Shown: piece after piece, positions 26,306-34,800 of the stretch | Position numbering within the stretch: position 1 is the stretch's first letter | Layout: every line of letters begins with the position of its first letter | Origin: Candidatus Tepidiaquacellales bacterium UBA2330 | Lineage (GTDB): Bacteria > Bacteroidota > Ignavibacteria > Tepidaquicellales > Tepidaquicellaceae | Assembly: GCA_002344965.1 (NCBI GenBank) | Contig: DDUU01000029.1 | Coordinates: 98,490-162,489, forward strand | Length of the DNA stretch: 64,000 nucleotides | Direction of reading: 5' to 3' | Program-made: the position numbers and the translations under genes | The notes under the pieces: generated by a model | What the model was told of the DNA's origin: nothing | Database searches by the model: none | Seen by the model: only the letters and a program-made list of their open reading frames with translations

Positions 26306-27376
26306 TTACTCATCCGAAGAAAGTCTCTCGGCTCTGTCTGCAGTCTTAAGTTTATCAATTATCTCATCAAGATCGCCTTCCATTATTTCCGAAAGGTTAT
26401 ACATAGTAAGACCTATTCTGTGATCAGTGAGTCGGTTCTGCGGAAAGTTATATGTTCTGATCTTATCACTTCGGTCGCCTGACTTTACCATATTCTTCCT
26501 TTGAGAAGTCAGCTCTTTGTCACGCTTTGCAAGTTCCATTTCATAAAGTCTGGATCTCAGCACTTTCATAGCGCTTAGTTTATTTTTCAGCTGTGATCTT
26601 TCGTCCTGGCACTGCACTACAATATTAGTCGGCAGGTGAGTTATGCGAATCGCGGTTTCTACTTTATTTACATTCTGACCGCCGGCTCCGCCGGATCTGA
26701 AAACATCTATTTTCAGATCATTGTCATTTATCACAATATCAAAATCCTCCGCTTCGGGAAATACTGCTACTGAAGCGGCTGAAGTATGTACTCTTCCTTT
26801 GCTTTCTGTATCGGGAATTCTCTGCACCCGGTGAACGCCACTCTCGTATTTCAGATCCCCGTATATACTTTTTCCGCTTACATTTATGATAGCTTCCTTT
26901 ATTCCGCCGGGATTTGACGAATCGCTGAAATCAATTGTCTCTGCTTTCCATCCTTTCTTCTCAAAATATCTTGAATACATTCTGTAAAGATCAGCTGCAA
27001 ACAGCGATGCTTCTTCGCCGCCCGTACCCGAACGTATTTCGATAATTGCGTTTTTATTATCTGCAGGATCTTCAGGGATGAGAAGTTCTTTTATTTCAGC
27101 TTCTATTTTCTGCATCCTTTCTTCAAGAATTTCCTGCTCGCCTCTTGCCAGCTCTTTCATTTCCTGATCGGAGGTTTCATAAAGCAACTGCCTGTTTTCT
27201 TCAAGTTCCTTTTTAGTTGTCAGATAACTGTCATACGCTTTTACAATGTCCTCTATCTCGGAAAATTCTTTTGAGAGTTTTATGATCTCATTCTGATCTC
27301 CTGAAATAGCCGGATCGGACAGAAGACCTGAAATTTCGTTGTAACGTGATTTTACTTTTTCTAACTTTTCAAACAT
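26306..27376 (-). CDS. prfA: Peptide chain release factor 1
   Basis: A 356-residue class I release factor that reads UAA and UAG and triggers peptide release. GGQ is at residues 232-234 in RSGGAGGQNVNKVE. The codon-recognition stretch is IPDTESKGRVHTSAASVAV, so the usual RF1 P-A-T tripeptide is P-D-T here. RTYNFPQNRLTDHRIG near the C-terminus is canonical. The full-length fold, with N-terminal coiled-coil domain 1, is intact. Confidence 0.96.
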   Translation of the reverse strand: MFEKLEKVKSRYNEISGLLSDPAISGDQNEIIKLSKEFSEIEDIVKAYDSYLTTKKELEENRQLLYETSDQEMKELARGEQEILEERMQKIEAEIKELLIPEDPADNKNAIIEIRSGTGGEEASLFAADLYRMYSRYFEKKGWKAETIDFSDSSNPGGIKEAIINVSGKSIYGDLKYESGVHRVQRIPDTESKGRVHTSAASVAVFPEAEDFDIVINDNDLKIDVFRSGGAGGQNVNKVETAIRITHLPTNIVVQCQDERSQLKNKLSAMKVLRSRLYEMELAKRDKELTSQRKNMVKSGDRSDKIRTYNFPQNRLTDHRIGLTMYNLSEIMEGDLDEIIDKLKTADRAERLSSDE

Positions 27377-27421
27377 TTATGTATATGAGATAATTTACCT
27401 GATAAGAAAGCGAATAATGAT

Positions 27422-27787
27422 TTAAAAAATTTCTTTCTCTTTCAGAAAATTCCTGTTTTCCTCTTTGCTTAGATTTGTTAATATTATTATACCAAAGATA
27501 AAACTTACAACATTACCGGTGAGAATGGTAACGATCTGAAAAATTGCCGCAGTCTGAACAGTGCCATAAGTTCCTTTCTGATTAAGACTGTTGAGTTTTC
27601 CGTAAGCGATAAAATCCATTATGCTGCTTACTAAATTAATAACGGGAAGAAAACCCATCAGACATCCGACGCCGCATGTGAATACACCGCCTATAATGGT
27701 TGACGTCCCCCATCCGAGAAAACCGAGAATATTGATTATTGCCGAAACAAGAAAAAAAGTTTTTGCAGTCTTTAAGTCACTTGTCAT
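27422..27787 (-). CDS. Small multi-pass membrane protein, unknown
   Basis: A 121-residue protein with about three hydrophobic segments (roughly 10-32, 33-60 and 80-104) and a charged C-terminal tail ending KEENRNFLKEKEIF. A GVFTCGVGCLMG stretch places two Cys in a membrane segment. No family is recognised. It lies downstream of another small membrane protein and upstream of prfA on the same strand; the spacing suggests co-transcription at most. Confidence 0.65.
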   Translation of the reverse strand: MTSDLKTAKTFFLVSAIINILGFLGWGTSTIIGGVFTCGVGCLMGFLPVINLVSSIMDFIAYGKLNSLNQKGTYGTVQTAAIFQIVTILTGNVVSFIFGIIILTNLSKEENRNFLKEKEIF

Positions 27788-27852
27788 AGTTTTATTGATT
27801 TAATTTATATGGCAATACGTTATCGGGTATAAATAAGTTAAATTGTAAAATA

Positions 27853-27888
27853 AAAAAGCAATCCGCTTTTGAAAGAAGATTGCCTTTT
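27853..27888 (-). terminator. Intrinsic terminator after the DUF4870-like gene
   Basis: On the minus strand AAAAGGCAATC pairs with GATTGCTTTTT (including a G-U) and is followed by more Ts. It lies 20 bases past the stop of the gene ending at 27908. Confidence 0.65.
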
Positions 27889-27907
27889 ATAAAAAAATAT
27901 TTAATAT

Positions 27908-28246
27908 CTATTTTACGAGATTGAATTTTTCTCCAAGCTGTCCGATTAGCGGAAGCGGTACCATCTTGCCGTTTGCGGCGTTCATAATTCCCATGATCAG
28001 AAATATAACCCACGGTATATAAAGCACGAGACCGATACCGCATGTAATCGTTCCTATAATACCTGCTGCGATGTTTAAAAGCAAAAGCACTATTGACTGT
28101 TCGGTATGAAACATTACGAACTTATTTTTTTTCATATCGTCCATAAGCAACGGTATAAAAAAAATCAGGTAAGCGATGATAGCCATCGTTTTTCCTGATT
28201 CAATTTCTTCGGGAGTTACATTTAAATTTCGTACAGATTCAGACAT
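27908..28246 (-). CDS. DUF4870/Tic20-like small membrane protein
   Basis: A 112-residue protein. A short polar N-terminus (VTPEEIESGKTMAIIAYL) is followed by three membrane segments, with the family-like FVMFHTEQSIVLLLL between the first and second. The last third, NAANGKMVPLPLIGQL, is also typical of DUF4870/Tic20-like proteins. The molecular role is unknown. Start ATG 28246 has an AAAGGAGAA-like ribosome-binding site. Confidence 0.75.
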   Translation of the reverse strand: MSESVRNLNVTPEEIESGKTMAIIAYLIFFIPLLMDDMKKNKFVMFHTEQSIVLLLLNIAAGIIGTITCGIGLVLYIPWVIFLIMGIMNAANGKMVPLPLIGQLGEKFNLVK

Positions 28247-28304
28247 TTATTTCTCCTTTCAAAGGTTAAGTAATATTTATAATTGAAAAAAACCGTAAAC
28301 GGAA

Positions 28305-28721
28305 TTATCTGAATATTGCCTTAATGCTTCCCCAGGTGCTTCTCACGCCTGACACAGTATGAGTAACCGTAATGTGATTTGTATAAGTATAATTTCCGTT
28401 ACCGTCTATGCATTTGAGTCTGTAATAATAGAGATCGGAAACTCTTCCCGAACCGAAATCAACAGAATTATCCTGATATGAGTAGTATGAGTTATTACCT
28501 GTGGCTTCTTTGAAATTCATATAAATGAAATTATCCGGAGAGTCCGCGCTTCTTTCTATTTCAAACTTTACAGTGCCTGCCTCATCTCCTGATTTCCATT
28601 CCACCAGTATGCCTCCTGCATTATCCCTCGCCGTAAAATACTGCAGAGTAACGGTTGCATAAAGCATTCCTGCTGCAAGAATAAACAGAAAAATGAATTT
28701 TATTTGTAAAAATTTTTTCAT
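28305..28721 (-). CDS. Small secreted protein with FN3-like domain
   Basis: A 138-residue secreted protein when started at ATG 28721 (MKKFLQIKFIFLFILAAGMLYA signal peptide); an upstream in-frame start at 28760 would put 13 extra residues before it. The mature part is a single fibronectin-III-like fold: ARDNAGGILVEWKSGDEAG, FEIERS and YYYRLKCIDGNGNYTY. It resembles the FN3-like domain that precedes sorting domains in T9SS cargo such as the gene at 33690, but here there is no sorting domain. Role unknown. Confidence 0.7.
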   Translation of the reverse strand: MKKFLQIKFIFLFILAAGMLYATVTLQYFTARDNAGGILVEWKSGDEAGTVKFEIERSADSPDNFIYMNFKEATGNNSYYSYQDNSVDFGSGRVSDLYYYRLKCIDGNGNYTYTNHITVTHTVSGVRSTWGSIKAIFR

Positions 28722-28995
28722 GATCTGAGTCAATATAAACTCAATATTCCGGAATTTCAAGTTTTAATTATGAGGATATTGAAAAAATATTCCCTGTGAA
28801 AAATTTGTATTGATACAAATTAGTACTTCCATTCCGCTCCAAAATGTGCGTATAAATTTTCACAAAAATTTACTAAATTATGACCTTATCAGTTAAATTT
28901 ATTTTGCAGTTAATAAAGTTTAATTCGAAAAATGAATTAACTGATGTAATTTTTTTTAAACCAATCTAAACACAACAAGGAGTTAATTTAATTTA

Positions 28996-30012
28996 ATGAA
29001 AAAAATCGGAATATTATTCGGAATGGAAAACACCTTTCCGCAGGCATTCGTTGACAGAGTGAACGAGAAAAATGAAGACGGTATAATTGCAGAATTTGTA
29101 TCGCTTGATAAAGTAGTGCAGGGTGAATCCTGCGGTTATGATGTGATCATTGACAGAATTTCACAGGACGTTCCCTTTTACAGGGGTTTCCTGAAAAATG
29201 AAGCCATCACGGGAACAGCGGTTATAAATAATCCCTTCTGGTGGGCAGCTGATGATAAATTTTTTAACAACGCTCTTGCAACAAAGGTCGGCGTACCGGT
29301 TCCAAAGACAGTATTGCTACCTTCCAATCAGAATCCGCCTGACACTTCAGGCGAGTCATTCAGAAATTTAACTTTCCCTCTTGACTGGGAAGGCATTTTC
29401 AAATATACAGGATTTCCCGCATACTTCAAGCCGTTTTCAGGCGGCGGCTGGAAAAGCGTTTACAAAGTGGAAGATCCTGCCGATTTTTTTGCAAAATATA
29501 ATGAGACCGAGCAGCTTGTGATGATGCTGCAGGAAGAAATTACTTTTGATCTTTATTTCAGATGTTACTGCATAGACAGACGCGACGTGCTGATAATGCC
29601 TTATGAACCGAGAAATCCGCATCATCTCAGATATGTATCAAACGCCGGTCCCGCTGAACAAAAACTTCTTGATCTTATCAAAGATTATGTGCTCAGACTT
29701 AATGTCGCTTTAGGTTACGATTTCAATACAGTTGAATTTGCAGTCAGAGACGGAATTCCATACGCAATTGATTTCTGCAATCCCGCTCCGGACGCTGATG
29801 TAAATTCCGTAGGTCAGGAAAATTTTGACTGGGTAGTGGAAGCAGCTGCAAATATGGCTATAAGAAGAGCCAAAAATCATAAGGAAGGTTTAAATAATCT
29901 TACATGGGGAACATTTGTAAAGCAGTTTTCAAATGATCTTTCACTTTCAAACGGAGCTCCTAAAGCTGATAAAGCTAAATCGGAAAAAGCTAAAACCAAA
30001 AAGTCAAAATAA
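28996..30012 (+). CDS. ATP-grasp domain ligase
   Basis: A 338-residue soluble enzyme. After a Rossmann-like N-terminus (GILFGMENTFPQAF) comes an ATP-grasp core. FPAYFKPFSGGGWKSVY provides the ATP-binding Lys and glycine-rich loop, LQEEITFDLYFRCYC the second half of the ATP site, and FNTVEFAVRDG plus AIDFCNPAPD the Mg-binding acidic residues. ATP-grasp enzymes join a carboxylate to an amine through an acyl phosphate. The C-terminus is a Lys/Ala-rich tail (KADKAKSEKAKTKKSK). A strong AAGGAG site lies upstream. First of four tightly spaced genes, it probably acts with the next ligase. Confidence 0.88.
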   Translation: MKKIGILFGMENTFPQAFVDRVNEKNEDGIIAEFVSLDKVVQGESCGYDVIIDRISQDVPFYRGFLKNEAITGTAVINNPFWWAADDKFFNNALATKVGVPVPKTVLLPSNQNPPDTSGESFRNLTFPLDWEGIFKYTGFPAYFKPFSGGGWKSVYKVEDPADFFAKYNETEQLVMMLQEEITFDLYFRCYCIDRRDVLIMPYEPRNPHHLRYVSNAGPAEQKLLDLIKDYVLRLNVALGYDFNTVEFAVRDGIPYAIDFCNPAPDADVNSVGQENFDWVVEAAANMAIRRAKNHKEGLNNLTWGTFVKQFSNDLSLSNGAPKADKAKSEKAKTKKSK

Positions 30013-30036
30013 AAATAATTTTTAAAAGGAAAAATT

Positions 30037-31242
30037 ATCACAGACGAAAAATATACATTAGGGATTGAAGAAGAATTTCAGATCATAGACCCGGTATCAA
30101 GGGAGCTTCAGTCCCACGTTCACTCAATCTTCGAAGAAGGCAAACATCTTTTAAAAGAGAATTTCAAACCTGAAATGCACGCGTCCGTTATCGAAACCGG
30201 CACGAATATCTGCAGAAATATTCAGGAAGCCAGAATGGAAGTTACCAATCTGAGGAATTCTCTTGCAATGCTTGCCGATCAGTACGGTCTCAGAATAGCA
30301 GCAGCCGGAACACATCCTTTCTCTCACTGGCGTGATCAGGAAATTACGGATCATCCGAGATACAAAGAAATCATAAATGAAATGCAGGATGCAGCCCGCG
30401 CCAATCTGATATTCGGAATGCACGTTCATGTCGGCATTGCAAACAGAGAGATCGGAATTCAGATAATGAACGCAGCGAGATATTTTCTTCCGCATATTTT
30501 TGCCCTTTCCACAAACTCGCCTTTCTGGCTGGGAAGAGATACCGGATTTAAATCTTACAGAGTTAAAGTCTTTGATAAATTTCCGAGAACAGGAATTCCT
30601 GATTCCTTCAGAAGTCTTTCCGAATATGACAGCTATATTAATCTTCTCATAAAAACAAACTGTATTGACAATGCAAAAAAAGTATGGTGGGATATCCGCA
30701 CACATCCTTTTTTTAATACTCTTGAAATCCGAATCTGCGATGTGCAGATGAGAGTGGATGAAACGATTGCTCTTGCTGCTTTGATACAGGCAGTAGTCGT
30801 AAAGCTTCATAAACTTATCCAGCAGAATCTCGGATTCAGATTATACAGACGCGCGCTTATGATGGAAAATAAATGGCGGGCGGCAAGATACGGCATCAGC
30901 GGAAAGCTTATTGATTTCGGAAAACAGGAAGAAGTGCCTTTCATTGAGCTTGCAAAGGAACTGCTGGAATTTATAGATGATGTAGTGGATGAACTCGGCA
31001 GCAGGGAAGAAATTAATTATATTTTCAGAATAATGGAAAACGGCACAGGCGCTGACAGACAGCTGAAAGTATTTGAAGAAAGCAACGGTGATTTTAATAA
31101 ACTCGTCGATTATATAGTCGATGAAACCAACGCAGGATTACCTTACAAACCATCCAACATAGTCAGTAAAAGAGATAATACTGCAAAAAACAAAAAACCT
31201 GAAAACAAAAAACCTGAAAACAAAAAAACAAATTCAAAATGA
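30037..31242 (+). CDS. GCS2-family carboxylate-amine ligase, apparent AUC start
   Basis: A 401-residue member of the glutamate-cysteine ligase type 2 (YbdK) family. The conserved N-terminal TLGIEEEFQIID lies upstream of the first ATG (30175), so the gene must begin earlier. The frame is closed by TAA at 30016, and between that stop and the motif there is no ATG, GTG or TTG. ATC at 30037 (ITDEKYTLG) sits 6 nt after AAAAGGA and is the best start; ATT at 30034 is possible. HVHVGI and ETGTNICRN-type motifs are present. The tail KKPENKKPENKKTNSK is lysine-rich and partly repeated. It overlaps the next gene by ATGA. Confidence 0.88.
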   Translation: MTDEKYTLGIEEEFQIIDPVSRELQSHVHSIFEEGKHLLKENFKPEMHASVIETGTNICRNIQEARMEVTNLRNSLAMLADQYGLRIAAAGTHPFSHWRDQEITDHPRYKEIINEMQDAARANLIFGMHVHVGIANREIGIQIMNAARYFLPHIFALSTNSPFWLGRDTGFKSYRVKVFDKFPRTGIPDSFRSLSEYDSYINLLIKTNCIDNAKKVWWDIRTHPFFNTLEIRICDVQMRVDETIALAALIQAVVVKLHKLIQQNLGFRLYRRALMMENKWRAARYGISGKLIDFGKQEEVPFIELAKELLEFIDDVVDELGSREEINYIFRIMENGTGADRQLKVFEESNGDFNKLVDYIVDETNAGLPYKPSNIVSKRDNTAKNKKPENKKPENKKTNSK

Positions 31243-32261
31243 AAAATTCTTTTATAGCTGATATTTCTTTTGACAATAGACTTTCCGAAGGCGCGCATAA
31301 TGCCATAAATGTCTGTCTCAGACTTAAACCTGATGAAAGAATTACGATTATAACTGATAACGATACGCTTGAGATCGCCTGTGCTCTTGTCAGCGAGATC
31401 AAAAAAGTAGGATCCGATTTCAGTCTGTTTGTAATTGAAGATTATACTGCAAGACCTTCTCCTGATATGCCGCAGCAGATCCTTGACGACCTTGCAAAAT
31501 CACAGGTCAGCATATTCTGCGCACAGGCGCAGACAGGAGAGCTCAGCATGAGAATACAGATGACCTCCGTTGTAAATATGCATAAGATAAGACACGCTCA
31601 CATGGTAAATATAAATACTCAGATCATGCTCGAAGGAATGAGAGCGGACTTCCATATTATAGATGACCTTAGTCAGAGACTTATTACCAAAGCCAGAAAA
31701 GCCAGATATATCAAAGCTAAATCCGATGCAGGCACTGACATAGTGGCAGAATTTTCACATAAGCTGAACTGGCTCAAGACAAGCGGAATTATTTCCGTTG
31801 ATAAATGGGGTAATCTCCCCGGAGGTGAAATTTTTACTTCTCCAAAAAGCGTCGACGGTCTTTTTGTAGTGGACGGTGTGGTCGGCGATTATCTTTGCCA
31901 GAAATACGGAGACCTTAAAAACAATCCCGTTTATATTGAGATCGAAGATTCCAGAATAAAAAATATGACCTGTAAAAATTCAGCACTGCTGGATGAACTG
32001 ACGGCATATACTATGACGGATGAAAACAGCAACAGAGTCGGTGAGTTTGCAATCGGAACAAATATCGGAATCAGCAAGGTCATTGGTCATATACTTCAGG
32101 ATGAAAAACTTCCTAGCATTCACATGGCTTTCGGGCATCCTTATTCAGAGCATACCGGAGCGGACTGGGTTTCCACTACGCATATCGACTGCGTAGGTGT
32201 TGATATTGATATCTGGCTTGAAGATGACAAGGTAATGGATAAAGGTAAATTCCTTATCTGA
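31239..32261 (+). CDS. M29 family aminopeptidase
   Basis: A 340-residue metallopeptidase of the thermophilic aminopeptidase (AmpS/aminopeptidase T) family, which removes N-terminal residues using two metal ions. Likely ligands are Glu197 in LPGGEIFTSP, Glu269 in VGEFAIGTN, His295 in HMAFG, and His315 with Asp317 in THIDCVG. No signal peptide, so cytoplasmic. Its ATG overlaps the stop of the ligase by 4 bases, implying translational coupling. In this setting it may trim or recycle the ligase product. Confidence 0.9.
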   Translation: MKNSFIADISFDNRLSEGAHNAINVCLRLKPDERITIITDNDTLEIACALVSEIKKVGSDFSLFVIEDYTARPSPDMPQQILDDLAKSQVSIFCAQAQTGELSMRIQMTSVVNMHKIRHAHMVNINTQIMLEGMRADFHIIDDLSQRLITKARKARYIKAKSDAGTDIVAEFSHKLNWLKTSGIISVDKWGNLPGGEIFTSPKSVDGLFVVDGVVGDYLCQKYGDLKNNPVYIEIEDSRIKNMTCKNSALLDELTAYTMTDENSNRVGEFAIGTNIGISKVIGHILQDEKLPSIHMAFGHPYSEHTGADWVSTTHIDCVGVDIDIWLEDDKVMDKGKFLI

Positions 32262-32318
32262 TTTTCCGGATAAGTTTTTAATCGGATTGATTTAAATTGA
32301 AATGAATCACACTGCATA

Positions 32319-33503
32319 TTGATAAAGGCATACAGAGAAAAATTTAATACCTCGTTCGATCAGAAAAAGTATGAGGCAATGGTACATGATCTCAATACGA
32401 CTTTTGATATTAAAATTGATTTCAAGATTGCTGAGACTCCGATCTTTCTTCCGGATGAATTCAGGGATGAACTGATAAAAGCTTCCGATGAAATTGTCTC
32501 CATTCTTCAGACAGATGCTTTCCGGGAATATTCCAAAAAAGCACTGCCGGATAATCTCGCCGTTCCCAATGAAGATGAACACACATCGCTTCTTGCAATT
32601 GATTTTGCATTATGCAAAGATGAAGACGGTAAAATGATCCCGCAGCTTATCGAGCTACAGGGTTTTGCTTCGCTTTACTGTTATCAGGAACTTCTGAATA
32701 TGAAAATGAGAGAGTATTTCAATATACCCGACGGTCTCACTAGTCATTTCAACGGACTTAACCATCAGACTTATATTAATAAATTAAAGGAAACAATTAT
32801 AGGAGATACGGATCCGGAAAATGTAATACTCCTTGAGATCGAACCTGAAAAGCAAAAGACATTCATTGATTTTCTCTGCACTGAAAAATATCTCGGCATA
32901 AAATATGTCTGCCTTACAAAAATAATTAAGGAAGGAAAAAAACTATTTTATGAGAAAGACGGTAAGAAAACTCTGATAAAGAAAATTTACAACAGGGTGA
33001 TTCATGACGAACTTGCTAAGCGAAAAGACATAAAGTATAATTTCAGATTTACTGAAGAGCTTGATGTGAAATGGATCGCGCATCCGAACTGGTTTTACAA
33101 GATAAGTAAATTTTCACTTCCTTTTCTGAAAAGCAAATACGTACCTGACACAAAATTCCTCACTGATTATAAAGAGTTTCCCGCCGACACTGAAAATTAC
33201 ATACTCAAGCCGCTGTTTTCTTTTGCGGGAGCCGGAGTGGTGTTTGACGTTACAAAAGAGATTCTCGAATCTATCGAAGACAGATCGAATTACATACTTC
33301 AGAAGAAAATTCAATACGAACCTGTTATCGAAACGCAGGATATTCCTGCAAAAGCTGAGATCAGACTTTTGTATGTATGGAATGATAAACCAATGCTTAT
33401 TAATAATCTTGTACGGCTTAGCAAAGGAAAAATGATGGGCGTTGATTTTAATAAGGAAAAAACCTGGGTCGGCTCGAGTATAGCTTACTTTAACAATTAT
33501 TAA
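32319..33503 (+). CDS. Glutathionylspermidine-synthase-like ATP-grasp ligase
   Basis: A 394-residue soluble protein with a TTG start. IPQLIELQGFASLYCYQELL in the N-terminal half, then ENYILKPLFSFAGAGVVFD, AEIRLLYVWND and LVRLSKGKMMGVDFNK resemble glutathionylspermidine synthase and other circularly permuted ATP-grasp enzymes. YILKPLFSFAG would bind ATP. It lies 57 bases after the aminopeptidase on the same strand and closes the cluster before a terminator. Amide-bond synthesis is inferred; substrates are unknown. Confidence 0.7.
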   Translation: MIKAYREKFNTSFDQKKYEAMVHDLNTTFDIKIDFKIAETPIFLPDEFRDELIKASDEIVSILQTDAFREYSKKALPDNLAVPNEDEHTSLLAIDFALCKDEDGKMIPQLIELQGFASLYCYQELLNMKMREYFNIPDGLTSHFNGLNHQTYINKLKETIIGDTDPENVILLEIEPEKQKTFIDFLCTEKYLGIKYVCLTKIIKEGKKLFYEKDGKKTLIKKIYNRVIHDELAKRKDIKYNFRFTEELDVKWIAHPNWFYKISKFSLPFLKSKYVPDTKFLTDYKEFPADTENYILKPLFSFAGAGVVFDVTKEILESIEDRSNYILQKKIQYEPVIETQDIPAKAEIRLLYVWNDKPMLINNLVRLSKGKMMGVDFNKEKTWVGSSIAYFNNY

Positions 33504-33597
33504 AATTTTTTCAGCTCGGTAATATACTTCCGATAAGTTTTTAAAAAGATTTTCTAATATATATTATTCCTGAAGTTTTCAAAAAGTATAATATCAA

Positions 33598-33625
33598 TGG
33601 CGTCAGAACTCTCGACCTGACGCCA
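33598..33625. terminator. Bidirectional terminator closing the ligase cluster
   Basis: TGGCGTCAG (33598-33606) pairs with CTGACGCCA (33617-33625), flanked by AT-rich sequence. It sits between convergent genes. Confidence 0.7.
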
Positions 33626-33689
33626 TAAAATTATATTTATTCCGGTAATATTTCTCTGCAGAGCAAAAACTTTCAAAAGGACATATCCA

Positions 33690-34598
33690 TTATTTTACAA
33701 GCATCATTCTTTTTACAGCTGTAAATTTCGCAGATTCAAGTTTGTAAATATATAAACCAGAAGTTAATTCTGATGCGTTAAATTCTATGCTGTAAAATCC
33801 CGCTTGCCTGAATTCATTAACTAACGTTCTTACTTCCTTCCCGGAAATATCAAATAAAGTAATTTTAACGAAATCATCCGAAGGTAGGTCATAATTTATT
33901 TTAGTAACCGGATTAAAAGGATTTGGATAATTCTGATAAAGTGCAAATTTTTCCGGAGTTCCGATTGTTACTTCATTCCGCAGATTATGATATTCATAAT
34001 TTCCGTTGAAGTCGATCTGTTTTAATCTGTATCTGTAAATTCCGGCAGGTACATTATAATCAGTGAATGAATAATTTACCGGTGAATTTACAGTCCCGGC
34101 TCCGTTCACAAATCCTGCAGATCTCCAGTCTTCCTTTACCATTGATCTTTCTATTTGAAAACCCGAATTGTTTTCTTCTGAAACGGTAGTCCAACTGAGT
34201 GTAACATTTCTCTGATCTGTGATAGAAGTAAACGAACTTAATTCGACAGGCAGTGTAAGATCTACTGTTACATTTACGCTGCATAAATTATTATACTGGG
34301 GATTACTCAGTACATATACAGTAAAATTTCCCGGAGTCGGACCTGAATTTACCATAAGACTGTCATCGTCAGCAAACACAATCTGCGCCTGAGCTCCGTT
34401 ATAACTGTACACTTCCCAGTTCTGACCCGAAATATCAGTCAGATAAAGGACATGTGTGTTTAAAGGAACACTTAAAGGACCGGTAACAGTGCAGCTCTGC
34501 GAAAATAATGTATTGGATGAAAATAAAACTGAAGTAATAAATAAAAAACAAACAGGTAAAATAGTTCTGAATGAAAAAGTTTTAATTTTAGTGTTCAT
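33690..34598 (-). CDS. T9SS cargo with FN3-like domain
   Basis: A 302-residue secreted protein. After a signal peptide (about 1-33, ending TLFSQS), residues about 36-110 form a PKD/Ig-like sandwich. Next is an FN3-like domain (LPVELSSFTSITDQRNVTLSWTT to YRYRLKQIDFNGNYEY). The type A sorting domain begins at ALYQNYPNPFNPVTKI and ends VKRMMLVK. No catalytic features. Probably a surface-binding or structural protein. Confidence 0.85.
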   Translation of the reverse strand: MNTKIKTFSFRTILPVCFLFITSVLFSSNTLFSQSCTVTGPLSVPLNTHVLYLTDISGQNWEVYSYNGAQAQIVFADDDSLMVNSGPTPGNFTVYVLSNPQYNNLCSVNVTVDLTLPVELSSFTSITDQRNVTLSWTTVSEENNSGFQIERSMVKEDWRSAGFVNGAGTVNSPVNYSFTDYNVPAGIYRYRLKQIDFNGNYEYHNLRNEVTIGTPEKFALYQNYPNPFNPVTKINYDLPSDDFVKITLFDISGKEVRTLVNEFRQAGFYSIEFNASELTSGLYIYKLESAKFTAVKRMMLVK

Positions 34599-34708
34599 GA
34601 TAATTAGATTAGTTGAATGAAAATTATGGAAAAATATTATGAATAAAACTGATATAATTCAATAAACAAATATCAATTAAACAAAGTAGTGTAATCTTAT
34701 AAATAAAA

Positions 34709-34737
34709 AGGACGGAATTAAAAAAACATTCCGTCCT
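34709..34737 (-). terminator. Intrinsic terminator after the DUF3943 gene
   Basis: On the minus strand AGGACGGAAT pairs with ATTCCGTCCT (loop about nine bases, U-rich) and is followed by TTTTTATTT. It lies 64 bases past the stop at 34801. Confidence 0.8.
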
Positions 34738-34800
34738 GATTTAGTTCTGAATTATAATATAAGGTCAGTGAAAAATTATATCACATAACACCGGATAATT

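Noticed and set aside
31190..31235. 15-base direct repeat as a mobile or CRISPR-like element
   Set aside because: It is two copies of a codon-aligned unit encoding the Lys-rich tail of the GCS2-family ligase; nothing more is needed to explain it.
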